DNA of 64,000 bases from positions 1 through 64,000 of the forward strand of contig CAZIXF010000015.1 in NCBI GenBank assembly GCA_964543195.1, written 5' to 3'. Of this stretch, positions 52,250 through 61,108 are shown in pieces. Within the stretch, counting starts at the first letter, position 1. Each line of letters starts with the position of its first letter. The notes below the pieces were generated by a model that was not told the origin of the DNA, searched no databases, and saw only the letters and a list, made by a program, of their open reading frames with translations. The translations under genes and the position numbers were made by a program. The DNA is from JAGTVG01 sp964543195. GTDB lineage: Bacteria; Bacteroidota; Bacteroidia; Cytophagales; Cyclobacteriaceae.

Positions 52250-55240
52250 TTAAAGGCCTATCTGAACACCAAGTGACCATGACCTCGCGAGGTACCAGGT
52301 ATTTCTCCTGTCGATACCGGGTGCCAATGGATTGCCAAAATCATCCCACCTGACTTCAGGATCAACACCTTTATAACCGGTTATCACGAATGTATTATTA
52401 CCGGCTGCATAGATCCGGATATTCCTGAATGCCGTGCCTGTTCCTAGGGGAACAGTATATCCAAGATTAAAGTTATCCAGCTTCAGGAAAGAGGCATCTT
52501 CCACATGCAGACTTGAAAATTTTCCTGACGGTGTATTCAACAGATTACCCGTTTCTTCATTTCTGAGATCTCTTGAAGATTCAAGCACATTGTAGGATCC
52601 AATGGCAAATGGCACTTCATAGAAAGCGCGGTTAGTATTCACCAGGTCATGTCCGAATGAGCCCCTGAAGAAGATATTCAGGTCCCAGTTCTGGCCAAAG
52701 GTTAATGTATTATTGAATCCAAGTTCAAAATCAGGCAATCCATTCCCGATCACGGCCCTGTCCTCGTTACCGCCGTTGGCCACACCGTCTTCATTCACAT
52801 CGGCAAACTGCCAGCTGCCATCCGGCGCTATTCCTTCATGCACCAGGCCCCAGATCTGCCCGATGGGTTGTCCTTCTTCCACCCTGATCAACGGCGTATT
52901 GTTCTGACCCGGTGAACCCAGGTTCGAGATATCCCGCACACCATACTCGAACTGATCATTGGACAAGGATACGAGTTCATTCTTGATAAACCATGACCCT
53001 GTGAAAGTTGGCGTATAGGATAATGTGGGTGTCTCAATGAGCGCATAACTGAGGGCCAGTTCAAGACCGGTATTCCGTATATCCCCGATATTGGTAAAGG
53101 TAAAGTTATACAGGTTCGGGGGTACGGGCACACCGAATTCAATGATCAGGTCAGTGGTTTGCCTGGTGTACCAGTCAAGAGAACCATACAGCCTGGATCC
53201 GAACAATGAATAATCGAGACCAAGGTTGACCTCATTTTTCTTTTCCCATTGCAGGTTCGGATTTGCGTTACTTACCGGTCCGTAGACTGTAATGTATTCA
53301 CCATTGAACAGGAAAGAATTACCCTGTGGACCGAATCTGAGCAGGGAAATATAACTCTGGGAAGGTATATTACCCGTTACACCGTAACTGGCCCTGAACT
53401 TGAGGTTATCCACGGCAGCCACTCCCAGGAAATTGGCCAGTTCCACTCCACCACTTAAAGCCGGGAAGGTACCCCATTTCTGTTCGGCGCCAAACCGGGT
53501 CGACCCTTCCTGACGCACACTGGCAGAAAGGAAATAGGTCTCGGCGATATTCAGGTTGACCCGGCCAAAGAAAGCGACTAGTTTGGCCGAATTTTTATAA
53601 CTGCTTACGCTCCCTAACCCATCATCAAATTCCTTGGCAGCCCCTATGTTATTGAAGGAGAAGGCGTCGGTAATAAAATCACCGCCTCCCATAAAGAAAC
53701 CCTGATTCTCGAATTCCTGATAGGAATAACCTCCAAGTGCTCCGAGGTTCATGTTAGTACCTAAATCGCCATTCCATCTTAACGTCGATTCGAATAATTG
53801 GTTGAATGCCTGATCGTAATCCCTTTCAGTTCTTCCATTTGTGTTCTGTCCAACCCAGAAGCTATTTTTATCCCAGTACCTGTTCCTGACGAATTCTTCG
53901 TTCTGTAATGAATAAAAAGCATCTACCATCAATCCTTCCACGATCTCATATTCCAGCTTACCGGCCAGGTTAATCCGGGTATCCATACCTTCATTCGGAT
54001 TCTGTTCGAGGATCTGAACGGGATTATAATAATCAAACAATACCTGGTTGTAATATCCGTCCCAATTATCGAAATCAGATACTGAATATCCGGATGGAAG
54101 AGCTGTTCCCTCATTGACCCGTACCGGAGTCGTGGGATTATATATGGTTGCATATCGTGCGGCGGCATCATGGCCAAAATCGGATGTCTCGTAAGTTCCT
54201 GACACTATAATAGAGGCAGTCAGTTTATCTTCAAGGGCTTTCTGTACAAGATTCAACCTGGAATTAAACCGTTCAAACCCCGTATTGAGCATGATCCCGT
54301 CAATATCCCGGTAGTTAAAGGATACCCTGTAATTATTCGATTCGCTCCCTCCCGACATGGAAAGGTTATGCACCTGACCTCCGGCATCCCGGGTGATCTC
54401 GTCAAACCAGTCGGTATCATGGAGGAAATCGGTCCCCAGGGAAACTTCCTGGCTGAGATCCCTCCATTCATTTGAACTCAATACCGGAGGTGTCTTTGCT
54501 GCACTTTCCACAGTGGCATATCCATTGTAATCGATATTAAATACGCCTTCCTTACCACTCTTGGTGGTGACCAGGATCACGCCACTCGAACCCCGGGTAC
54601 CGTAAATGGCAGCCGCGGAACCGTCTTTCAGAATGTCAATAGACTCGATATCATTCGGGTCCACATTTTCAAGCGATCCGCCGATCACACCATCGATCAC
54701 AACCAGGGGTTGTGTATTAGCACCAATCGAAGGCAATCCGCGCAACCGGATGTCATACCCCGCATTGGGATTGCCTCCCGGTTTGGATATGGATAAACCA
54801 GCCACCTTACCCTGGATCAACTGGGCAGGGTTCTGCACGTTACCCTGGTTAAACTCCTCAGCATTCACACTGGACACCGCACTGGTGATCTCTTTTCTTT
54901 CCTGGGTACCATAACCCACCACTACCACTTCAGAAAGGGCGGTAATGTCCGGCTCGAGATCCACATTGATCTCGGTCCGGTTGCCTACCTGAATAGCCTG
55001 GGTCTTGTATCCCACATAAGAAAATAATAAGGTAGTTTCCGGTGACGGTACCGTTAAACGGTAATGTCCATCGATATCGGTAACCGTACCACTGGTGGTT
55101 CCCTGGATGAGAATGTTCACACCTGGGATCGGTTCCAGGGTCCCGGCATCCTGTATCCGGCCTGTGACCGTCATCTCCTGCGCCATCACCGTACCCACGG
55201 CAAACAGCACCAATAAACAAGCGAGTAAATAGTTCTTCAT
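52250..55240 (-). CDS. SusC/RagA-family TonB-dependent transporter
   Basis: A 996-residue outer-membrane transporter that imports oligosaccharides with energy from TonB. A signal peptide (MKNYLLACLLVLFAVGTVMAQ) is followed by a carboxypeptidase-D-like domain (about 25-105), the SusC signature VVVVGYGTQERKEITSAVSSV, a plug domain with PLVVIDGVIG and SIDILKDGSAAAIYGTRGSSGVI, and a 22-strand barrel. The C-terminus SWSLGVQIGL fits a last barrel strand. Length is typical. It is the first gene of the susCD unit. No ECF sigma factor, anti-sigma factor or hybrid two-component regulator is encoded nearby, so its control lies elsewhere. Confidence 0.97.
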   Translation of the reverse strand: MKNYLLACLLVLFAVGTVMAQEMTVTGRIQDAGTLEPIPGVNILIQGTTSGTVTDIDGHYRLTVPSPETTLLFSYVGYKTQAIQVGNRTEINVDLEPDITALSEVVVVGYGTQERKEITSAVSSVNAEEFNQGNVQNPAQLIQGKVAGLSISKPGGNPNAGYDIRLRGLPSIGANTQPLVVIDGVIGGSLENVDPNDIESIDILKDGSAAAIYGTRGSSGVILVTTKSGKEGVFNIDYNGYATVESAAKTPPVLSSNEWRDLSQEVSLGTDFLHDTDWFDEITRDAGGQVHNLSMSGGSESNNYRVSFNYRDIDGIMLNTGFERFNSRLNLVQKALEDKLTASIIVSGTYETSDFGHDAAARYATIYNPTTPVRVNEGTALPSGYSVSDFDNWDGYYNQVLFDYYNPVQILEQNPNEGMDTRINLAGKLEYEIVEGLMVDAFYSLQNEEFVRNRYWDKNSFWVGQNTNGRTERDYDQAFNQLFESTLRWNGDLGTNMNLGALGGYSYQEFENQGFFMGGGDFITDAFSFNNIGAAKEFDDGLGSVSSYKNSAKLVAFFGRVNLNIAETYFLSASVRQEGSTRFGAEQKWGTFPALSGGVELANFLGVAAVDNLKFRASYGVTGNIPSQSYISLLRFGPQGNSFLFNGEYITVYGPVSNANPNLQWEKKNEVNLGLDYSLFGSRLYGSLDWYTRQTTDLIIEFGVPVPPNLYNFTFTNIGDIRNTGLELALSYALIETPTLSYTPTFTGSWFIKNELVSLSNDQFEYGVRDISNLGSPGQNNTPLIRVEEGQPIGQIWGLVHEGIAPDGSWQFADVNEDGVANGGNEDRAVIGNGLPDFELGFNNTLTFGQNWDLNIFFRGSFGHDLVNTNRAFYEVPFAIGSYNVLESSRDLRNEETGNLLNTPSGKFSSLHVEDASFLKLDNFNLGYTVPLGTGTAFRNIRIYAAGNNTFVITGYKGVDPEVRWDDFGNPLAPGIDRRNTWYLARSWSLGVQIGL

Positions 55241-55737
55241 AATAAGTACATTTAATTTGAATTATAAAGATTGTTCAAAAATCAATGATGGAGTTCCGGC
55301 CTAAAAAAATGTTACAAATCGAAGTGTTTGTATCAGATTTTTAATCACGGCATCATTTTATTTTCCCATAGTTTACAATATAGTGGTAAGTTATGTATGA
55401 ATATATAAAAAATCAATCTTTTTTTGACCAATATTTTACATTTCATGCATTAAGTCAAAAAATAATTGAAAATATGCTGTGGCAGGCATAAAAAATAGCG
55501 GTTCGGCCCCGGTCCCATATCAATTCCGGTTAAATCCGTTTCCGCGGTTTTCCCGGGTTCCGGATTCCGCATCTTTTCTTATCCCGCAGTTGTCCATAAG
55601 GATTCGTTTTATCCGGTGATAAAACCCCATGTTATTTTTCGAAGTAAATTTTAAAGGAAATTGATCGCACTTTCTCAAATCCGAAAGATTCACTCATCCA
55701 GCCAGCCGGTATGGTCTCCTATATTAAAACCCATTTA
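55241..55737. other. Leader region between divergent susC and rpmH
   Basis: About 500 bp, AT-rich near susC and more GC-rich at 55500-55620. It must carry the susC promoter, but I find no TTTG/TAnnTTTG pair on the minus strand. An alternative sigma factor is possible. No ORF or RNA fold is evident. Confidence 0.45.
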
Positions 55738-55770
55738 TTTGGTATATTCAGAGAAAGATCCCTATCTTTG
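55738..55770 (+). promoter_or_regulatory. Bacteroidota-type promoter of rpmH-rnpA
   Basis: TTTG at 55738-55741 and TATCTTTG at 55763-55770 are 21 bp apart. The -7 box ends 43 bp before the rpmH start. Confidence 0.75.
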
Positions 55771-55813
55771 CATCCCGTTTTGATAGGGAATATTTAATTA
55801 AATAAAGCAGGAA

Positions 55814-55969
55814 ATGAAAAGAACTTTCCAACCATCCAGAAGAAAAAGAAGAAACAAGCATGGATTCAGGACCCGCATGGCAAAACCCGGGGGCAGAAGT
55901 GTGATTAACCGCAGAAGAAGGAAAGGAAGAAAATCTTTATCCGTTTCCAGCGAAAAAAACAGGAAATAA
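55814..55969 (+). CDS. rpmH: 50S ribosomal protein L34
   Basis: 51 residues, highly basic (MKRTFQPSRRKRRNKHGFRTRM), with the diagnostic N-terminus and the INRRRRKGRK core of L34. The C-terminal extension SLSVSSEKNRK is typical of Bacteroidota. A good primary-sigma promoter lies upstream, and rnpA follows after 18 bp in the usual order. Confidence 0.97.
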   Translation: MKRTFQPSRRKRRNKHGFRTRMAKPGGRSVINRRRRKGRKSLSVSSEKNRK

Positions 55970-55987
55970 CACCTGATCCCATGGCAC

Positions 55988-56392
55988 ATGGGGCATCCTC
56001 CAGATCTTGATTCCAACCGCTTCTACAAAGTAGAACGTTTAAAAAAACGGAAATCTGTTACCCGCCTTTTTACAGAAGGACATCAATCCCGGTTTTACCC
56101 GGTGGTTATGTATTACCTGAGGTACGATCCCGATACAGACCTACCCTTTAACAAGGTCTTGTTTTCTGTCCCGAAAAAACATTTTAAGCGTGCAGTCGTA
56201 CGTAATAAAGTCAGACGAAGGATGGCTGAGGCCTACCGGCACAACAAGAAGTTTCTTTATAATAATAATGAGGGGCTTCCGTTTTTACTGGGGTATGTGT
56301 ATCTTAGTAAGACGGTTCATTCTTTCCCGGAGATAGAAGCAGCCATTAAGGCTTCTCTGGATTATTTGATCAAAAACCAAAACAGTAAATAA
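55988..56392 (+). CDS. rnpA: Ribonuclease P protein component
   Basis: A 134-residue basic protein that assists the catalytic RNA of RNase P in 5' processing of tRNA precursors. Key segments are FYKVERLKKRKSVTRLFTEG and the signature helix FKRAVVRNKVRRRMAEAYR. Length fits the family. It follows rpmH by 18 bp and is 2 bp from the S41 protease gene, so all three are probably on one transcript. Confidence 0.95.
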   Translation: MGHPPDLDSNRFYKVERLKKRKSVTRLFTEGHQSRFYPVVMYYLRYDPDTDLPFNKVLFSVPKKHFKRAVVRNKVRRRMAEAYRHNKKFLYNNNEGLPFLLGYVYLSKTVHSFPEIEAAIKASLDYLIKNQNSK

Positions 56393-56394
56393 TT

Positions 56395-58053
56395 ATGCGG
56401 CAAAGAATTAAAAACTGGAGCATTCCCACGGGATTGGTGGCCATGGTCATTGTCCTGGTATCTTATACTAGCCCCGGTGAACGATATTTTGAGATCGCCA
56501 AGAACCTGGATATATTCGCCACCCTCTTCAAGGAAATAAACGCGTATTATGTTGATGAGATCAATCCCAATAAATTAATGCGTACCGGTATTGATGCGAT
56601 GCTTGAATCGCTTGATCCCTATACGAATTATATTCCGGAGGATGATATCGAGGATTACCGGACCATGACCACAAACCAGTATGGAGGTATCGGGGCGATT
56701 ATCGGAAGAAGTAATGGCAGGAACCTGATCATGATGCCATACGAAGGATTCCCGGCACATAAAAACGGATTAAAGATCGGCGATGAACTGATAAAGATCG
56801 ATGGTGTAAATGTCGCGGATAAAAATACTACAGAGATTAGTAAATTACTCAAAGGGCAGGCCAATACGGAAGTAAAGGTCGAGGTGAACAGATACGGACA
56901 CAATAAACCGCTTACCTTTAAACTGAAAAGGGAAAAGATCACCATTGATAATGTTCCATTTTATGGGATGGTCAATACGGATATAGGATATATTCAATTA
57001 ACTGATTTCACTACTTCTGCCGGGAAAGAGGTAAGCAAAGCGCTCTCCAGTCTTAAAGAGGATGGTGCCACCAAAGTAATTCTCGACCTGAGGAGTAATC
57101 CGGGGGGGCTGTTGAATGAAGCGGTCAATGTAACCAACGTATTCATCCCAAGGGGCCGGGAAGTAGTGAGCACCAAAGGTAAAGTTTCGGATTGGAACAA
57201 AACTTACCGTGCCCTTAACAATCCGGTGGATACGGAAATTCCCCTCGTTGTACTTACCAATAACCGGAGTGCTTCAGCCTCCGAGATCGTATCCGGCACT
57301 GTCCAGGATTATGACCGGGGGGTGCTGATCGGAACTAAAACCTTCGGGAAAGGACTTGTACAGGCTACCCGACCTTTGTCTTACAATTCCCAGCTGAAAG
57401 TTACCACGGCAAAATATTATATCCCGAGTGGGCGCTGCATTCAGGCGATCAATTACAATGAACGGAATGAGGATGGCAGCGTGAAAAGGATCCCGGACTC
57501 ACTAAAAGTGGAATTTGAAACCAATAATGGAAGAACAGTCTATGACGGTGCCGGCATCGAACCTGATATCGAGGAAGAAGAAAGAAACCTGGCCCCCATT
57601 ACCGTTTCTCTGATATCAAAAGGTTTGATTTTCGATTACGCCACAATCTATTATTACAGTCGCGAATCAATAGCCCCGGCAGCGGAATTTTCATTGACTG
57701 AAACTGAATTTGATGAATTTGTCGGGTGGCTTCAGGACAAGGATTATGATTATGTGACCAAGGTGGAAAAAACACTGGAAGACGTGATCACCCTGTCCAG
57801 AAAAGAAAAGTTCAACGGGGTGGTGGAAGAAACCATAAATGAGCTTAAGTCCAGGATAAAACATAATAAGGAAAAAGATCTGCAGAAATTCAGGGAAGAA
57901 ATAAGGATTGCCCTGGAAGATGAAATCGTCAAAAGGTATTATCTGAATCAAGGGTCAATCAAGGCTTCCTTTGACGATGATCCTCAAATACTGAAGGCCA
58001 TCGAGGTATTGAACAATACGAGCCAGTATGATCAGATCCTGGCACGGAAATAA
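56395..58053 (+). CDS. C-terminal processing protease (peptidase family S41)
   Basis: A 552-residue periplasmic protease with an N-terminal membrane anchor (about 9-26). A PDZ domain (about 85-175, GGIGAIIGRSNGRN...IGDELIKIDGV) and the S41 core (about 185-370) follow. The catalytic Ser lies in NNRSASASEIVSG (about residues 292-296) and the Lys in GTKTFGKGLVQ. A helical C-terminal extension of about 150 residues is usual in Bacteroidota. It degrades or trims exported proteins from their C-terminus. Its position right behind rpmH-rnpA suggests shared growth-rate-dependent transcription. Confidence 0.95.
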   Translation: MRQRIKNWSIPTGLVAMVIVLVSYTSPGERYFEIAKNLDIFATLFKEINAYYVDEINPNKLMRTGIDAMLESLDPYTNYIPEDDIEDYRTMTTNQYGGIGAIIGRSNGRNLIMMPYEGFPAHKNGLKIGDELIKIDGVNVADKNTTEISKLLKGQANTEVKVEVNRYGHNKPLTFKLKREKITIDNVPFYGMVNTDIGYIQLTDFTTSAGKEVSKALSSLKEDGATKVILDLRSNPGGLLNEAVNVTNVFIPRGREVVSTKGKVSDWNKTYRALNNPVDTEIPLVVLTNNRSASASEIVSGTVQDYDRGVLIGTKTFGKGLVQATRPLSYNSQLKVTTAKYYIPSGRCIQAINYNERNEDGSVKRIPDSLKVEFETNNGRTVYDGAGIEPDIEEEERNLAPITVSLISKGLIFDYATIYYYSRESIAPAAEFSLTETEFDEFVGWLQDKDYDYVTKVEKTLEDVITLSRKEKFNGVVEETINELKSRIKHNKEKDLQKFREEIRIALEDEIVKRYYLNQGSIKASFDDDPQILKAIEVLNNTSQYDQILARK

Positions 58054-58056
58054 AAA

Positions 58057-58872
58057 ATGGATCTGATACCCGTTCTTTTTCTGTCGGGTATCGCCGGGGG
58101 AGTCCTTGCCGGTTTATTAGGAATTGGGGGAGGAATCATTTATGTCATGGTCCTCCCCTATGTTTTTATGCGGACAGGTGCTTCTCCCGGGCAACTAGTT
58201 CCCTTTACCATTGCCAATTCAATATTCGGAATCATCTTTGCGAGCCTTGCAGGCAGCATAACCCATATCCGGAGCAGGGAATTTTATGTTTATGAATCAT
58301 CCCTGGTTGGTATCCCGGGTGCAATCATTTCGGTTATTGTCCTGAAGGCCGTGGTCAAAACCACCTGGTATTCCCCGGTTTTATTTAACGGCTTATTGAT
58401 ACTTTTCCTGAGTTATATGCTGATCTCTTCTCTCAGGAAACAAATAAGCGATGAACACCGGGATGTCCGGAATAGTGACGTGAAATTAAGCCTGACCGGT
58501 CTATTCGGGGGTTCGTTGTCCGCCCTCACGGGTCTGGGTGGGGGTGCTGTTGTGGTTCCCCTGCTGAATACCTGGCTGCATCTGGATATTAAAAAAGCCA
58601 AATCGATCTCGCTGGTCATGATCTTCATTACATCCCTGTCGATCACCCTGTTCAACCTTACGGACAATTCGTATGCTCCCATTGCCGATCAACAGACAGG
58701 ATTGGTCGTATGGGAAGCCGCGCTTCCGCTCACGGCCGGTGTATTGATTGGATCACCATTAGGAGTAAAGCTGAGTCATAAATTATCATCAGGGAAACTG
58801 ACCATCCTGTTCGGAATATTCCTGCTCGTTGTGATACTGGACAAGACCATCCAATTAATAGGATCTTTATAG
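58057..58872 (+). CDS. TauE/SafE (TSUP) family membrane permease
   Basis: A 271-residue inner-membrane protein with about eight hydrophobic segments. It shows the duplicated TSUP motif: IAGGVLAGLLGIGGGIIYVMVLP near the N-terminus and LFGGSLSALTGLGGGAVVVPLL in the second half. Characterised members export sulfite or sulfoacetate or move other organosulfur anions. The start is 3 bp after the S41 protease stop, so it ends the operon. A link with the sulfite-using phosphosulfolactate synthase at 11.8 kb is conceivable but not supported by position. Confidence 0.92.
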   Translation: MDLIPVLFLSGIAGGVLAGLLGIGGGIIYVMVLPYVFMRTGASPGQLVPFTIANSIFGIIFASLAGSITHIRSREFYVYESSLVGIPGAIISVIVLKAVVKTTWYSPVLFNGLLILFLSYMLISSLRKQISDEHRDVRNSDVKLSLTGLFGGSLSALTGLGGGAVVVPLLNTWLHLDIKKAKSISLVMIFITSLSITLFNLTDNSYAPIADQQTGLVVWEAALPLTAGVLIGSPLGVKLSHKLSSGKLTILFGIFLLVVILDKTIQLIGSL

Positions 58873-59131
58873 TATCCCATTTTTACCCCATACATTCGGG
58901 ATTGAAGCCGGTTAACCCGGGATCTTTTTATTAGCGCATACCTGAGAATACGGAAAAATTGACAGATGGTATTGCAACCCCACATCAACACATCACTAAA
59001 TCACCCGTTGACCTGCCACTCTTTCAAAACATTCGATACTGCCTTCCTTAGTCAGGCAACTCAGGACTAGTCTTGATTCCCTACACCTTACACCTTACAC
59101 CCGGTCCTCCGTCCCAGGTCCCCCATCCCTA

Positions 59132-59208
59132 ATCCTCATTCCTCCATCCTCCATCTTCCATCCTCAATCCTCCATCCTCATTCCTCATTCCTCATTCCTC
59201 ATTCCTCA
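59132..59208 (-). repeat. 7-bp tandem array
   Basis: Eleven in-phase heptamers of the form (A/T)TCCTC(A/C). The last four are perfect TTCCTCA copies. On the minus strand, the sense strand of pruA, this is a G-rich GGAATGA-type array. Confidence 0.88.
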
Positions 59209-59280
59209 AAGCCCGTCCGATACATCCCGCCTGTGGCAGGACACTCTGAATAAAAATGATCTCCTTATTGCGCTACGACT

Positions 59281-59336
59281 CCACAACTCCACAACTCCAC
59301 AACTCCACAACTCCACAACTCCACAACTCCACACTT
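59281..59336 (-). repeat. 8-bp tandem array downstream of pruA
   Basis: Six perfect CCACAACT octamers (59281-59328) and one variant. On the minus strand the unit is GTGGAGTT shifted in phase, very close to the GGGGAGTT unit found after hflX. It begins 38 bp beyond the pruA stop in the sense direction. Confidence 0.9.
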
Positions 59337-59374
59337 CCAAATCGCCAAATAATTCCAGATCATTTCTTCATTTC

Positions 59375-61006
59375 CTATTCTTCCTCCATAAACGGATAGG
59401 TGAAGTCCCCGGGAGGATCAAACGTTTCCTTGATCGACCGCGTGGATACCCACCGCAGAAGGTTGAACATCGATCCGGCTTTGTCGTTGGTACCGGAAGC
59501 TCTTGCCCCACCAAAAGGTTGCTGGCCGACAATGGAACCCGTAGGTTTATCATTAATATAAAAATTCCCTGCCGAGTTTCGCAGCTTCCAAGTGGCCCGG
59601 TTAATCGCCTTTCTGTCCTTACCGAATATGGCTCCCGTTAATCCGTAAGGAGATGTTTCATCCACCAGTTCAAGCGCTTCCTCAAAACGGGCTGCATTAT
59701 ATACATAAATGGTAAGTACTGGACCAAACAATTCTTCCCTCATGGTCACATATTGAGGATCTTTGGTGACCAGGATGGTAGGCTCAATAAAATAACCTTT
59801 CGATTTATCATATTTACCTCCGGTGAGGATAGTGACCATCTTATTGCCGGCCGCCTCATCGATATAACCCGTAATCCTGTCGAAAGCCTCCTCGCTGATC
59901 ACGGCATTGACAAAGTTGGTAAAATCCTCCACGCCACCCATTTTGATCCGGGACGCTTCCTTAACCAGGCGATCTTTGATCCCGGGCCAGAGGTTATCCG
60001 GCATATAGGCCCGTGACACAGCCGAACATTTCTGTCCCTGGTATTCAAAAGCACCCCTGATGAGGGCAGTGGTCACTTCCTGCGGATCTGCCGATTCATG
60101 GGAAATTATAAAATCCTTACCCCCGGTCTCACCTACGATCCTGGGATAAGACTTGTACTTATCCATATTTCCCGCAATGGTATTCCAGAAAGATTTAAAT
60201 ACCGCAGTACTTCCGGTATAATGAACACCACCGAAATCCGGATGATCGAACACCACTTCCGATGACATGGGGCCATCATCAAAGATCAGGTTGATCACCC
60301 CGTCGGGAAGCCCTGCCTCCCGGAAGATCTGCATCAGGAAATGGGCAGAGTAGATCTGCTTGGGCGAGGGTTTCCACACCACGGTATTTCCCATAATAGC
60401 CGGTGCCGTGGGCAGATTACCCGCTATGGCGGTAAAATTAAACGGAGTTACGGCAAATATAAATCCCTCCAGGGGCCTCTGCTCCAACCTATTCCAAACC
60501 CCACGCACAGAAAGGGGTTGCTCTTCATATATTCTGGTCATGAAATAGACGTTGAACCGGAGGAAATCAATGAGTTCGCAGGCTGCATCGATCTCAGCCT
60601 GGTAAGCATTTTTCGACTGATGGAGCATCGTAGAGGCATTGATGATCGGTCGGTATCGACCGGCGATCAGATCGGCTATTTTCAGGAATATGGACGCCCG
60701 CTCTTCCCAGCTCATGGCTTCCCAGTCTTCTTTGGCATTCATGGCTGACTGTATTGCATGTTTAACGTGATCCCGGTCACTTACATGGTACCTTCCCAGC
60801 ACATGTTTGTGATCATGGGGCGGCGATAAAACAACTGTATTTTCACTTATGATCTCATCACCCCCTATCACCATGGGGATATCCACTTCCTGACCCCTGA
60901 GCTCGTCTATTGCCTCCTTGAGCGCTACACGTTCTGCAGAACCAGGCGCATAGGTTAATACAGGCTCATTCTGTGGCACCGGTACTTTAAAAAATCCATT
61001 TGCCAT
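59375..61006 (-). CDS. pruA: L-glutamate gamma-semialdehyde dehydrogenase (1-pyrroline-5-carboxylate dehydrogenase)
   Basis: A 543-residue NAD-dependent aldehyde dehydrogenase that oxidises glutamate semialdehyde to glutamate, the last step of proline breakdown. Active-site Glu is in IVGETGGKDF and the catalytic Cys in YQGQKCSAVSRAY. Family segments are FAVTPFNFTAIAGNLPTAP and VGQQPFGGARASGTNDKAG. It is a stand-alone enzyme without the PRODH domain, as in most Bacteroidota and in eukaryotes. The start MANGFFKVPVPQNEP is typical. No proline dehydrogenase gene is in the window. Confidence 0.96.
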   Translation of the reverse strand: MANGFFKVPVPQNEPVLTYAPGSAERVALKEAIDELRGQEVDIPMVIGGDEIISENTVVLSPPHDHKHVLGRYHVSDRDHVKHAIQSAMNAKEDWEAMSWEERASIFLKIADLIAGRYRPIINASTMLHQSKNAYQAEIDAACELIDFLRFNVYFMTRIYEEQPLSVRGVWNRLEQRPLEGFIFAVTPFNFTAIAGNLPTAPAIMGNTVVWKPSPKQIYSAHFLMQIFREAGLPDGVINLIFDDGPMSSEVVFDHPDFGGVHYTGSTAVFKSFWNTIAGNMDKYKSYPRIVGETGGKDFIISHESADPQEVTTALIRGAFEYQGQKCSAVSRAYMPDNLWPGIKDRLVKEASRIKMGGVEDFTNFVNAVISEEAFDRITGYIDEAAGNKMVTILTGGKYDKSKGYFIEPTILVTKDPQYVTMREELFGPVLTIYVYNAARFEEALELVDETSPYGLTGAIFGKDRKAINRATWKLRNSAGNFYINDKPTGSIVGQQPFGGARASGTNDKAGSMFNLLRWVSTRSIKETFDPPGDFTYPFMEEE

Positions 61007-61108
61007 ACGTTTGTGGGTTTTATGTGTTAAAATATTGTTCTTTTTAACAAAACTAATGAATTAAAATTCAAATTGTCCCGGATACCGGAGGTCGTAAACC
61101 GGTTCGAA

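Larger units (their letters stand above)
58873..59374. other. Low-complexity intergenic region between convergent TSUP and pruA genes
   Basis: About 500 bp without a gene. From 59080 on it is a mosaic of short C-rich tandem units (TACACCTT-like, then heptamers at 59132-59208, then octamers at 59281-59336). A weak hairpin followed by CTTTTTATT at about 58897-58932 may end the TSUP transcript. Confidence 0.6.
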
